From contig NZ_CP133133.1 in the NCBI RefSeq assembly GCF_030908625.1, forward strand, positions 1,054,001 through 1,118,000: a DNA stretch of 64,000 bases. The letters are read 5' to 3'. This DNA is from Paludicola sp. MB14-C6 (GTDB taxonomy: Bacteria > Bacillota > Clostridia > Oscillospirales > Ruminococcaceae). This document shows positions 44,853 to 53,202 of this stretch, piece after piece (the stretch's first letter is position 1; every line of letters starts with the position of its first letter). The notes below the pieces were generated by a model. That model searched no databases, was not told the origin of the DNA, and was given only the letters and a program-made list of their open reading frames with translations. Position numbers and translations under genes: made by a program.

Positions 44853-45059
44853 TTAATCTTCTTCATATTCTATTAGCTCTCCCGGTTGGCAATGAAGCGC
44901 TTTACATATTGCCCCTAAAGTGGAGAATCGAATTGCTTTTACTTTACCCGTTTTTAAATTGGATAAGTTTACGTTGGATATTCCAACGATATTTGCTAAA
45001 TCGTTCAGCTGCATTTTTCGATCAGCTAACACACGATCTAATCGTATAATAATTGCCAT
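44853..45059 (-). CDS. Small XRE-family HTH regulator (YozG-like)
   Basis: 68 residues, a single helix-turn-helix of the Cro/XRE type (MQLNDLANIVGISNVNLSNLKTGK as helices 2-3) with the C-terminal GAICKALHCQPGELIEY seen in YozG-like proteins. ATG 45059 has AAGAAGGG upstream; the longer frame runs into the DUF2975 gene and is rejected. Paired with the DUF2975 membrane protein 13 nt upstream, a common two-gene module of unknown signal. Confidence 0.88.
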   Translation of the reverse strand: MAIIIRLDRVLADRKMQLNDLANIVGISNVNLSNLKTGKVKAIRFSTLGAICKALHCQPGELIEYEED

Positions 45060-45072
45060 TGTTTTTCCCTTC

Positions 45073-45687
45073 TTAAAGTGTTTCTTCGTGTTCTTTTTGT
45101 AACTCACAAACGTAATCAAAAATATAAGCAATTGCGAGAATCAAAAGCCCGATGAATATACTTACTAAATCAAAACTAAAATTGATAGAAAACTGTTTAT
45201 CTAAAATATAGGATAACGCAAGAGACAATGTTGCCATATAAAAATTCTCACTTATCATTTGAATAATTGCGGTTTTCCTTAAATTCCTTACACTTTCAAG
45301 AGAAAATGGTGACTTACCAAATGCCATATTATAAAATGTATCTTTGGTTAATTTAATGATAATTGCCATTGGTAACATTCTTAAACACAAGTATACTATC
45401 ATTGTTACTATTAAAACCGGTTTGGCTTGATTGGAAAATTGAGCAGTGGGATTAAGAATATCATAACCAATAGTCGGACTAAATCCAAATGAATAATTAT
45501 TATTCCAAATACTCCAGCCATTTGATGCTTTACTCACCACAAATGCGTCTCCACTTGGAGTAATAATATTAAGAATCAAGTATACGAATAACGCTATTGC
45601 TAAAATTACATATAATATAAAAAACGCACCAATCACCGTATGCATCCACTTACAAGTAGATTGCATCTTAGCTAACTTCTTTTCCAT
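45073..45687 (-). CDS. DUF2975 membrane protein
   Basis: 204 residues with four helices (about 17-40, 92-112, 135-160, 172-192) and the DUF2975 layout, including an extracytoplasmic loop (SKASNGWSIWNNNYSFGFSP). Function of the family is unknown; it nearly always precedes a small XRE regulator, as here, and probably senses a membrane or envelope signal for it (inference). GGAGGCGG precedes the ATG. Confidence 0.82.
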   Translation of the reverse strand: MEKKLAKMQSTCKWMHTVIGAFFILYVILAIALFVYLILNIITPSGDAFVVSKASNGWSIWNNNYSFGFSPTIGYDILNPTAQFSNQAKPVLIVTMIVYLCLRMLPMAIIIKLTKDTFYNMAFGKSPFSLESVRNLRKTAIIQMISENFYMATLSLALSYILDKQFSINFSFDLVSIFIGLLILAIAYIFDYVCELQKEHEETL

Positions 45688-45739
45688 AGGACCGCCTCCA
45701 ATTCACTATATTATCCATTATTATACTCTGCTAGTTTAT

Positions 45740-45788
45740 GAATTTCAACTATTATTTAATGATAATCATTAAATAATAGTTGAAATTC
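45740..45788. repeat. Perfect 49-nt palindrome with Fur-box-like centre
   Basis: Arms of 24 nt (45740-45763 and 45765-45788) are exact reverse complements around a single A at 45764. The central TAATGATAATCATTA is identical to the middle 15 bases of the classical Fur box. There is no T-run on either side, so it is not an ordinary terminator. It lies between the divergent DUF2975 gene and the DUF4838 gene. It could be a Fur-family operator, a cruciform or a structured RNA. Confidence 0.8.
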
Positions 45789-45971
45789 GTTAATATTTGC
45801 TAATATAGACTGTTGGAAGAAATCATTGATATCTCATAGCTATAAATCTTCTTTCTATCTCTTAATATGAGCTATCGCATTGACTTTACTTTTTGCAATG
45901 CATATAATTGTTTTTATAATATTCACATCATATCAAGAGAGGATAACACTTATTTAAGTGGGGATAAAGCT

Positions 45972-47594
45972 ATGAAACTAGAAAAACCGATTGTAATTGC
46001 AATAAACAGAGAAGCAAAAGTTAAAATTGTTCGTAACAAATTTACCCGACCTGCCGACATCCTTAGTCACTATTTCAATCGTATCACGCAAGCTGAATTT
46101 GATATTGTGGAAACAACTTCCGTTTTACCATCCGTTATTTTTAAAACCAACCCTGAAATCAAACATGATGGCTTTTCCTATTATATTTTTGATAAAGATA
46201 TCATGATTGAATCTGCATCTGAACAAGGATTTGTTTATGCGGTTTATGACTTTTTAGAGCGTATTGTTGGCTGTCGCTATTATACGAAAACAGAGGAATA
46301 TGTTCCTTCCGATGTTAACCTTACTATATTTTTTGAAAAGTACGCATTTGAACCAATACTTCAATACAGAGAAGATTTCTATAAAGGGTTTGAAGATGAA
46401 ATCTTCTGCGAAAAGCATAAAATGTCTCCTGCATCCAAACACAACGGATGGGGCTTTTGGTGTCATTCCTTTGAAACCTTAGTAAATCCGAAAGAGTACT
46501 TTAACGAGCATCCCGAATATTTTTCGCTGTATGAGGGGCAACGTGTTGGAACCAATGCACAGCTTTGCTTATCCAATCCCGATGTTTACCGCATATTAGT
46601 TGAAAATTTAAGAAAACATATGGAACAAAATCCTGATGCACTTTATTGGTCTGTTAGTCAAAATGACAATAACGCATATTGTCAATGTGAAGAATGCCGC
46701 AAAATGAATGAGTATGATGAAAGCCCAATGGGATCTGTATTACATTTTGTAAACAAAGTTGCTGCTGAATTCCCAGATAAAATTATCTCTACCTTAGCTT
46801 ATTGGTATACAAGAACTCCGCCAAAACATACTCGTCCTGCTAATAATGTTCATATTATGCTATGTAATATTGAAGCAAACCGTGGCTTACCAATCGAAAA
46901 GGATACAAAATCAATTGACAGTAAAAATGAATTATTGGCATGGAAGAAAATTTGCAAGAATGTTTTCTTATGGGATTATTGTATTCAATTTCGGAATCTA
47001 GTAAGTCCATTCCCTAACCTTAGAGTTATTCCACAAAATATCCGTTTTTTTGTAGAAAACAATGTTCGTTCACTATTCAGCCAAGCAAATCGTGAATATG
47101 GCGGAGAGTTTTCTGAACTAAGGGGTTATCTGCTTGCTAAGATGATGTGGGATCCATATTGTGACGCTGAAGCTGTCATACAAGAATTCGTAGATGGTTA
47201 TTATAAGCAAGCTGCTCCATATATCATAGACTATATCAATGCTATGCACGATGCTTTGGAGCAAAATGGCGGTGAACTAAGCATTTTCGGATCTCCTAGT
47301 GATTATGAAGAAACTTTCTTAACCCCAGAACTCTTTGAAACATACGAAAACTATTTTGACTGTGCAGAAAATGCTGTCAGCAATGATTTGGAAACTTTAT
47401 TCCGGGTTAAAACTGTACGACTTCCACTTTACTATGCAGGAATTTGTTTAAAATACGGCTCTCGACAAAAACAATTAGATATGATTGCTGCATTTACAGC
47501 CCAAGCGAAGAAAACCGGTCTTATCATGGTAGAGGAATGGTCTATTACTGTAGAGAAATTTGTTACAAATGCCATTGCGAACTTAAGTGAATAA
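45972..47594 (+). CDS. DUF4838 glycosidase-like protein
   Basis: 540 residues. N-terminal 120 residues resemble the GH20b/GH67 alpha-beta lead domain (VKIVRNKFTRPADILSHYFNRIT, ASEQGFVYAVYDFLERIVGCRYYTKTEEYVPS). The central DUF4838 barrel includes WSVSQNDNNAYCQCEECRKMNEYDESPMGSVLHFVNKVA and IISTLAYWYTRTPPKHTRP. Members are thought to act on amino-sugar or uronic polymers; activity here is unproven. ATG 45972 with GGGG 8 nt upstream is chosen; the upstream in-frame stretch is not conserved-looking. No signal peptide. Situated among GlcNAc- and mannose-directed enzymes. Confidence 0.8.
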   Translation: MKLEKPIVIAINREAKVKIVRNKFTRPADILSHYFNRITQAEFDIVETTSVLPSVIFKTNPEIKHDGFSYYIFDKDIMIESASEQGFVYAVYDFLERIVGCRYYTKTEEYVPSDVNLTIFFEKYAFEPILQYREDFYKGFEDEIFCEKHKMSPASKHNGWGFWCHSFETLVNPKEYFNEHPEYFSLYEGQRVGTNAQLCLSNPDVYRILVENLRKHMEQNPDALYWSVSQNDNNAYCQCEECRKMNEYDESPMGSVLHFVNKVAAEFPDKIISTLAYWYTRTPPKHTRPANNVHIMLCNIEANRGLPIEKDTKSIDSKNELLAWKKICKNVFLWDYCIQFRNLVSPFPNLRVIPQNIRFFVENNVRSLFSQANREYGGEFSELRGYLLAKMMWDPYCDAEAVIQEFVDGYYKQAAPYIIDYINAMHDALEQNGGELSIFGSPSDYEETFLTPELFETYENYFDCAENAVSNDLETLFRVKTVRLPLYYAGICLKYGSRQKQLDMIAAFTAQAKKTGLIMVEEWSITVEKFVTNAIANLSE

Positions 47595-47646
47595 GCAAAA
47601 TTAACTAGTCAGAATTATATTGAAGTATTCATTTTAAAGTCATATA

Positions 47647-47684
47647 AAAGTACAGGAGCAAACTTTCGTTTGCTCCTGTACTTT
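47647..47684. terminator. Bidirectional terminator
   Basis: Seventeen-base arms AAAGTACAGGAGCAAAC / GTTTGCTCCTGTACTTT with a TTTC loop between the convergent DUF4838 and deacetylase genes; T-rich both ways. Confidence 0.9.
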
Positions 47685-47687
47685 TTA

Positions 47688-48626
47688 TTATTTTAATAAA
47701 TTAAATTCATAGCCTTTTCCACGTAAATCATCTACGATATTTGCCATCATATCGGCATTATCTTTCGATACTGCATGTAGCAAATATACTGCACCCGAAT
47801 GAGCCGCTCCTGTGACTCTTGGAAATGCTTTTTCTACTCCCATTTGATTATTGGTATCATAATCTAAATAAGCATAACTCCATAGAACTGTTTTATAACC
47901 TAGCTCTTTTGCAATTACCAAAGTTCGAGTCGACCATTCACCCATTGGTGGTCGAAATAATGTCATATGATAGTTATAATTTTCTACCATATAATTGTGC
48001 AGCTCGGTAATTTCTTTTGCCGCTTCATCGGAAGTCAATGTTGGCATAGATTTATGGCGCACACTATGGTTACCGACAACGTGCCCTTCATCAATCATTC
48101 GTTTGATTAAGTCGGCATTTGCTTTCACATATGGCATAGTTACAAAAAAGACAGCTTTACAATCTTTTTCTTTTAATGCATCCAGAATTTTTGCCGTATA
48201 TCCATTTTCATAGCCCTCGTCAAATGTTAGATATATTTTCTTTTCGTCTTTGGGCATAATAAAAATACCACCATATTCCCCAAATTTCTTTTGCATTGGA
48301 TCACAAGTAATAGGGCGATTATCTGCGTCGACTTGTTTACCTTGTCCCCAGCCTTTTTTGTTATTTTCATATTTCTCTAAGCCCGAAATATTAACGGTTC
48401 CTACATCAATCATATGAGCCACAGTGGGCTTTGCTTGATCGTCCGAAACAACAGATTCATCAGAAGATGGAGAGCTGGAGGGTGTACTGCTTGGCATACT
48501 GCTGGATGGATTACTCGAAGCTTGACTGGATGGCGTACTGCTAGAATCTTTATCTTTATTCTTTTTACAAGCACACAACGTAAAAATCATGGACACTACT
48601 ATCAATATTGCAAGTATCTTTTTCAT
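47688..48626 (-). CDS. PdaA-like polysaccharide deacetylase, lipoprotein
   Basis: 312 residues. Signal peptide with lipobox FTLCACKK, then a long Ser/Pro linker (about 25-60). NodB-fold deacetylase: motif 1 YLTFDEGYENGYT (catalytic Asp/Glu region), motif 2 GHVVGNHSVRHKSMP (zinc His-xxx-His), motif 3 FRPPMGEWS, and YLLHAVS. The DEGYENGYT form matches the PdaA subgroup, which makes muramic-delta-lactam in the spore cortex. Could instead act on vegetative peptidoglycan. GAAGG precedes the ATG. Confidence 0.88.
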   Translation of the reverse strand: MKKILAILIVVSMIFTLCACKKNKDKDSSSTPSSQASSNPSSSMPSSTPSSSPSSDESVVSDDQAKPTVAHMIDVGTVNISGLEKYENNKKGWGQGKQVDADNRPITCDPMQKKFGEYGGIFIMPKDEKKIYLTFDEGYENGYTAKILDALKEKDCKAVFFVTMPYVKANADLIKRMIDEGHVVGNHSVRHKSMPTLTSDEAAKEITELHNYMVENYNYHMTLFRPPMGEWSTRTLVIAKELGYKTVLWSYAYLDYDTNNQMGVEKAFPRVTGAAHSGAVYLLHAVSKDNADMMANIVDDLRGKGYEFNLLK

Positions 48627-48722
48627 AGTTATAACCTTCTTTCTCTATCAGAGACCGAACCGATTCAGATTCCCCTCATCCATTCTAGTATGCCTAATAA
48701 TCAGAAAAATTATAACGTGAAT

Positions 48723-49751
48723 CTATTTAAGTATTTTTGCCATTGTATCTAACAGCTCACCTGTTAAATCATAAGAATGCTGCCAATGGAAAATTCCTGC
48801 GCAGCCTGTTTTGCTTACATAATCACATTTTGCAGCAACGGATTGTACATCATCATAAGAAATAAATCTGCTGCCATTGAATAAATATGGTGCTTGTGCT
48901 TGTTCATCATAATAACGAACAAAACCGTTTTTGTTAATATAGTTGTTTACCAATTCCGTATAATCAGGGCCATAATAACCAACAGGTCCACTTCCATCTG
49001 TTAATTGCAATAAACCCTTGTTTACGTTTTTCACGCCATACCATTCTCTTGAATAAAATGCTGCGCCGATACATAGTTTTTCCATTGGAACTCCTGCATT
49101 ATGGAATATTCTCACCGCCGCATCACAACTTGTGCGGAAAATATCACCGTTGGTTGTATATAGATTTGTGTGGTGTCCTGTTAAGCCATGGAATCCACAT
49201 CTTAAATCGTATGTCATTAAGAAAACGTAATCTAAATATTGTTGTACTTCTGCCATATTGGTAAAATCAACATAATATTGATCTCCACCAGCTGCAATTG
49301 TTAATAAATAATGTGTACCATCAATTGCATCTAACGCAGTACGAATTTCTTTCATTAACAAAGTAAAGTTTTCTCTGTCGGCTTCATCACATTTGATTGA
49401 GTTGCAGGGCGAAGTTGGAAACTCCCAATCATAATCAATACCATCCAGCTTATATTCCTCTACGATTCTTGCACATTCGCTTGCAATTTTCTTTCTGGTT
49501 GCTTCAGTTTTGGCGCCGTCACTAAATGCGTCTTTATGTCCCCCACCAATTGAAAGTGAAATTTTTAAATTTGGATTATATCCTTTTAAAGTCTTTATTT
49601 CATCTAAAAGAGTTAATCCTTCTGTAGAAATTGTTTGGTCTAGTTGTAGTTTACCAAAAGCGATGTTCAGATGTGTATATTTTTTTGCATCTGCTTCGCT
49701 GATATGAATTTCGCCCTCTTGTAGTGCATATCCTAAAATTACTTTACTCAT
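48723..49751 (-). CDS. GH18 chitinase-type glycosidase, intracellular
   Basis: 342 residues, GH18 barrel. SLSIGGG and the catalytic DxxDxDxE run LDGIDYDWEFP, then FLMTYDL and FHWQHSYDL at the end. Acts on beta-1,4 linked GlcNAc (chitin oligomers or the chitobiose core of glycans) through the substrate-assisted mechanism. No signal peptide and no binding module, so the substrate must be imported. AAAGGAG lies 6 nt before ATG 49751. A promoter candidate (TAGACT-17-TATAAT) lies upstream at about 49812-49842. Neighbouring PdaA and DUF4838 genes also deal with GlcNAc polymers. Confidence 0.9.
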   Translation of the reverse strand: MSKVILGYALQEGEIHISEADAKKYTHLNIAFGKLQLDQTISTEGLTLLDEIKTLKGYNPNLKISLSIGGGHKDAFSDGAKTEATRKKIASECARIVEEYKLDGIDYDWEFPTSPCNSIKCDEADRENFTLLMKEIRTALDAIDGTHYLLTIAAGGDQYYVDFTNMAEVQQYLDYVFLMTYDLRCGFHGLTGHHTNLYTTNGDIFRTSCDAAVRIFHNAGVPMEKLCIGAAFYSREWYGVKNVNKGLLQLTDGSGPVGYYGPDYTELVNNYINKNGFVRYYDEQAQAPYLFNGSRFISYDDVQSVAAKCDYVSKTGCAGIFHWQHSYDLTGELLDTMAKILK

Positions 49752-49957
49752 TTTTTACTCCTTTATGTTTTACTTCTAATATGAATTGTTTTCATTATTT
49801 TTATGACACAATTATAACACTTTCGACAATCAAAGTCTATGAAAATGGCGAGGATAAAAAACGATAAAAACGGAAGTGAAACGCTATATCAAAATAAACA
49901 TTGAATGGATTATCCCATATACCTCTCCATAGGATAATCCTCTCCATTTTTACGCAA

Positions 49958-49984
49958 AAAACGGACACGCAATGTGTCCGTTTT
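49958..49984 (-). terminator. Intrinsic terminator of the FetAB-like operon
   Basis: Eleven-base arms AAAACGGACAC / GTGTCCGTTTT with T-rich continuation on minus. The FetB stop is inside the 3' flank. Confidence 0.8.
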
Positions 49985-49986
49985 GT

Positions 49987-50766
49987 TTATTCTAGTGTTC
50001 CTTTTTTTGAGAAGAATGTTTTATATCCAAGTGTTACAAACACCACAACCGTAAGAGCGGTACATCCTAAAATTGCGAGCATAATGCCAATTTGATATTT
50101 AATAGCGGTAATCGGAAATGTTCCAGATAAAATCTGACCTGTCATCATACCTGGTAAAGAAACGATACCCATTGTCAGCATATTATTCATCGTTGGCAAG
50201 ATTGCGCTGTCAAACGCATCATTGACAATATCCCGAGTTGCAGCTGCGGGAGTTGCGCCAAGCATAAGTGAGTTTTCAATGAGTTCCCTTTTATCTCTCA
50301 TACCGCTACATAGCTTGTTTGCTCCCAACGAAATACCCGTCATAGCATTTCCGATAATCATACCTGAAATTGGAATTATGTATTGCGGTTTAAACCACGG
50401 AGTTATTCGCAGTACTAAGAATAAGAAAATACCAACGGTAACAAGATAGCCAAACACCATAGAAAGTGCGACTAATTGCTTTAATGGTTTTGACATCTCG
50501 CTTTTCACTCGTTTATACACATTATAAATTGCAAAACTAATCATTATGGTTAGCATGATAATAGTAAGCCACCAACTTGGATTTTGAAATACATACATTA
50601 AAATATATCCCATTATCGTAAGTTGGATTGTCATTCTTGTTGTTGCAATTAAAATCAGCTTTTCACGCTTAATTCCTCTGGCTTTGAAAATAAAGAGCAA
50701 AACAAGCACAAACACATATGCTATAGCAAGATTAAAAATTGATAAATCCATAACGGTGTTATTCAT
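49987..50766 (-). CDS. FetB/YbbM-type ABC permease (UPF0014)
   Basis: About 259 residues, seven helices, of the UPF0014/FetB family. Conserved ISGMIIGNAMTGISLGANKL and MLGATPAAATRDIVNDAFDSAILPTMNNMLTMGIVSLPGMMTGQILSG are clear. In E. coli FetAB exports iron and aids oxidative-stress resistance; the cargo here is unproven. ATG 50766 with GGAAGGG upstream overlaps the end of the ATPase gene by 8 nt, indicating coupling. Confidence 0.88.
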   Translation of the reverse strand: MNNTVMDLSIFNLAIAYVFVLVLLFIFKARGIKREKLILIATTRMTIQLTIMGYILMYVFQNPSWWLTIIMLTIMISFAIYNVYKRVKSEMSKPLKQLVALSMVFGYLVTVGIFLFLVLRITPWFKPQYIIPISGMIIGNAMTGISLGANKLCSGMRDKRELIENSLMLGATPAAATRDIVNDAFDSAILPTMNNMLTMGIVSLPGMMTGQILSGTFPITAIKYQIGIMLAILGCTALTVVVFVTLGYKTFFSKKGTLE

Positions 50767-51388
50767 GCTCACACACCCTTCCATTTGCAATCATAAACTG
50801 AGAATCAACATACATCGCCTGTACTTCGGGAGAATGTGTTACCATTATCAGCTGCTTATTGTTTTTCAACACAAACTCAGCTAAGTTGTTGATAATAAAA
50901 TGTTCCGTTTCTTTATCTAATGCCGCAGATGGTTCGTCCAACAAGTAAACTTCCGTATCCATAAGCATGACTCTAGCTAAACAAAGCCGCTGCTTTTCTC
51001 CACCCGAAAGCGTACCACAACAATCATCCAGCGCTTTATCCAAACCAACTGCTTGCATTACCTTTACTAAATCTTCACGACTTACTTTTGGCTTTTCAGA
51101 GAACACACGCCCAATTTGCAAGTTATCTTGTATTGTTCCATCATAAATAACAGGAGTCTGCCCTAACATAACCACCCTTCGCCTTAATTGAACAGGATCC
51201 ATATTATCAATTGAGTCACAATTGAATAAAATTGTTCCTTGGTCGGCTACATATAATCGATTTAAAAGCTTTAGCAAGGTTGTTTTTCCGCTTCCTGATG
51301 CTCCTGAAATACAAGTTATTGTTTGATCAATGGTTAAATTATCAATATCGAGTATATCTTTAAACTTTAAATTTCGTATTTGGAACAA
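50759..51388 (-). CDS. FetA/YbbL-type ABC ATPase
   Basis: 210 residues. Walker A ISGASGSGKTTLLKLLN, Q-loop VMLGQTPVI, signature LSGGEKQRLCLARVML, Walker B EVYLLDEPSAALD, H-loop MVTHSPEV. TTG 51388 is the preferred start, as AGGAAGTG lies 7 nt upstream and family members begin FQIRNLKFKDIL; the longer frame reaches into a promoter-like region. First gene of the two-gene transporter unit with the FetB-like permease. Confidence 0.88.
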   Translation of the reverse strand: MFQIRNLKFKDILDIDNLTIDQTITCISGASGSGKTTLLKLLNRLYVADQGTILFNCDSIDNMDPVQLRRRVVMLGQTPVIYDGTIQDNLQIGRVFSEKPKVSREDLVKVMQAVGLDKALDDCCGTLSGGEKQRLCLARVMLMDTEVYLLDEPSAALDKETEHFIINNLAEFVLKNNKQLIMVTHSPEVQAMYVDSQFMIANGRVCEHE

Positions 51389-51493
51389 AAAATCACTTCC
51401 TAACAAATTTACTTTCTTTATCATAGCATAATGATATATTAGATACAATGTATAAACCGATTGGAAAAAAATATAATAATAGTGAAATACCCC

Positions 51494-51522
51494 TTGCAAA
51501 CTAGAAATAGATTTGATATACT
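51494..51522 (+). promoter_or_regulatory. Sigma-A promoter of the T-box-pheS unit
   Basis: TTGCAA, 17 nt, TATACT; transcription would start near 51530. Confidence 0.65.
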
Positions 51523-51529
51523 AAATGAT

Positions 51530-51822
51530 ATATTCAAATTGATATATGAAAACACGTTGACTAAGAAAAGTAGATTTAACATTATGCAAACTAGAGAATG
51601 GTCGTAATTGTTTCCGAATAGGTACAATAGCTGGAAGCGACTTTTGTATAGATTAGATTGAAGTTCCCTTACGAGTGGTGTTGCTGAACGTTTCAAAGTA
51701 GGCAACAACGGATTTGCCCACGTTAATAAGGCAGTAAGAGTGTTTGCTCGATGCAAGAATTAAGGGTGGTACCGCGGAATACAACTTCGTCCCTTGGCTA
51801 TAGGCCGAGGAGCGAGGTTTTT
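51530..51822 (+). promoter_or_regulatory. T-box riboswitch (tRNA-Phe) controlling pheS
   Basis: The T-box core GGGTGGTACCGCGG is at 51764-51777 and is followed by a terminator stem (ACTTCGTCCCTTGGC pairing with GCCGAGGAGCGAGGT, about 51783-51821) and a run of seven Ts. Upstream, AGTAGATTT and CTAGAGAATGG fit stem I elements, and TTC at 51664-51666 after GAAG is a plausible Phe specifier codon. Uncharged tRNA-Phe would bind and favour the antiterminator, turning on pheS when phenylalanine is short. Core certain; specifier position inferred. Confidence 0.9.
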
Positions 51823-51921
51823 TTATATTAATTTTTACTTTTATAAAGAGTATCAGCCTCATCTTCTCGTATTATTAATGCATATTTTTACTAATGGTAT
51901 ATTTTATTGGAGGTAATGAAA

Positions 51922-52941
51922 TTGAAAACAGCACTAGAACAAATTAAACTGCAAGCAATTTCTGCTTTAGAAAGCTGTCATGACATCAAAGAGCTTGACG
52001 ACATTCGTGTTAAGTTCCTAGGGAAAAAAGGCGAGCTAACCGGCATTTTGAAAATGATGGGTAAACTTACAGCAGAAGAACGCCCTGCAATGGGTCAACT
52101 TGCTAATGAAGTGAGAGAGTTAATTGAATCATCTGTTGCTTCAAAGCTACAATCTTTAAAAGCAGAGGCAATGGAAGCAAAACTTTCTTCAGAGCGTATC
52201 GACGTTACTATGCCAGGTACTAAACCAACACTAGGCAAGCCTCACCCGCTCACAATGGTTATGGATGAGATAAAAGAGATCTTCTTAGGTATGGGCTTCA
52301 GCGTAGAAAGTGGCCCTGAAGTTGAATTGGATTACTATAACTTTGAAGCATTGAACATTCCAAAAGATCACCCTGCAAGAGATACACAAGATACGTTCTA
52401 TATCAATGAAAATATCGTTTTAAGAACACAAACATCTCCTGTTCAAATTCGTGTTATGGAGAAAACTGAGCCACCAATCCGCATTATTGCTCCTGGACGT
52501 GTATATCGTTCTGATGCTGTAGACGCAACTCACTCTCCATTATTCCATCAAATAGAAGGTCTTGTTGTTGATAAAGGCGTTACAATGGCAGACTTAAAAG
52601 GAACATTGGAAATCTTCGTAAAACAACTTTATGGTGAAGATGCTGTTGTTCGTTTTCGTCCACACCACTTCCCATTCACAGAGCCATCCGCAGAAGTTGA
52701 CGTTATGTGCTTCAGCTGTGGTGGTAAAGGCTGCCGCTTATGTAAAGGCGAAGGTTGGATTGAAATTTTAGGATGTGGTATGGTTCATCCAAAAGTTCTT
52801 CAAAACTGCGGTATTGATCCTGAAGTCTATAGTGGTTTTGCATTTGGACTTGGATTAGAGCGTGTTGTTATGCGTCGCTTTAATATTGATGACTTACGTT
52901 TATTCTTTGAGAATGACTTAAGATTCCTAGACCAATTTTAA
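51922..52941 (+). CDS. pheS: Phenylalanyl-tRNA synthetase alpha subunit
   Basis: Class II synthetase catalytic subunit, 339 residues; with PheT forms the alpha2-beta2 enzyme that charges tRNA-Phe. N-terminal coiled-coil, then motif 2 region [47 protein letters not shown] and motif 3 [19 protein letters not shown] 51922 is chosen: GGAGG lies 8 nt upstream, whereas the TTG at 51907 overlaps that site and the ATG at 51916 is only 2 nt from it. T-box controlled. Confidence 0.96.
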   Translation: MKTALEQIKLQAISALESCHDIKELDDIRVKFLGKKGELTGILKMMGKLTAEERPAMGQLANEVRELIESSVASKLQSLKAEAMEAKLSSERIDVTMPGTKPTLGKPHPLTMVMDEIKEIFLGMGFSVESGPEVELDYYNFEALNIPKDHPARDTQDTFYINENIVLRTQTSPVQIRVMEKTEPPIRIIAPGRVYRSDAVDATHSPLFHQIEGLVVDKGVTMADLKGTLEIFVKQLYGEDAVVRFRPHHFPFTEPSAEVDVMCFSCGGKGCRLCKGEGWIEILGCGMVHPKVLQNCGIDPEVYSGFAFGLGLERVVMRRFNIDDLRLFFENDLRFLDQF

Positions 52942-53005
52942 GGGTTATCCCCTATTATAATCGCATTGCGCTGAATAAATTAGATATGATATGTTTTGTG
53001 TATTG

Positions 53006-53033
53006 TTGAGAAGAGTTTGTATATTACTATACT
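53006..53033 (+). promoter_or_regulatory. Possible separate promoter of pheT
   Basis: TTGAGA, 16 nt, TATACT in the 261-nt gap between pheS and pheT. Confidence 0.4.
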
Positions 53034-53061
53034 CTATCCGTCAAAGAGGAAGGCAATCTTA

Positions 53062-53108
53062 GGCTCCTTCCTTGAGGGAGCTGGCACCCGCAGGTGACTG
53101 AGGGAGTC
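53062..53108. repeat. Dispersed palindromic repeat (GGCTCC...TGAGGGAGTC type)
   Basis: The segment holds GGCTCCTTCCTTGAGGGAGC, a middle GGCACCCGCAGGTGAC hairpin and CTGAGGGAGTC. I recognise this pattern as a repeat family spread through intergenic regions of many gut Firmicutes. It is more GC-rich than its surroundings and lies in the pheT leader. Only one copy is seen in this window. Confidence 0.65.
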
Positions 53109-53202
53109 TTAATGTTTGGATTTTTTTATCCGTTTTGCACACTAGAATTACACTCCCTACAAAAGTAAAACCTATCATATATCTTGAAAGGATGAACGAT
53201 AA

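Noticed and set aside
49907..49940. GGATTATCC / GGATAATCC hairpin as a terminator
   Set aside because: Sixteen-nt loop and no T-run directly after it; the true terminator is at 49958-49984.
51907..51921. Upstream TTG or ATG start for pheS
   Set aside because: The TTG at 51907 overlaps the GGAGG site and the ATG at 51916 is only 2 nt from it; TTG 51922 has proper spacing.
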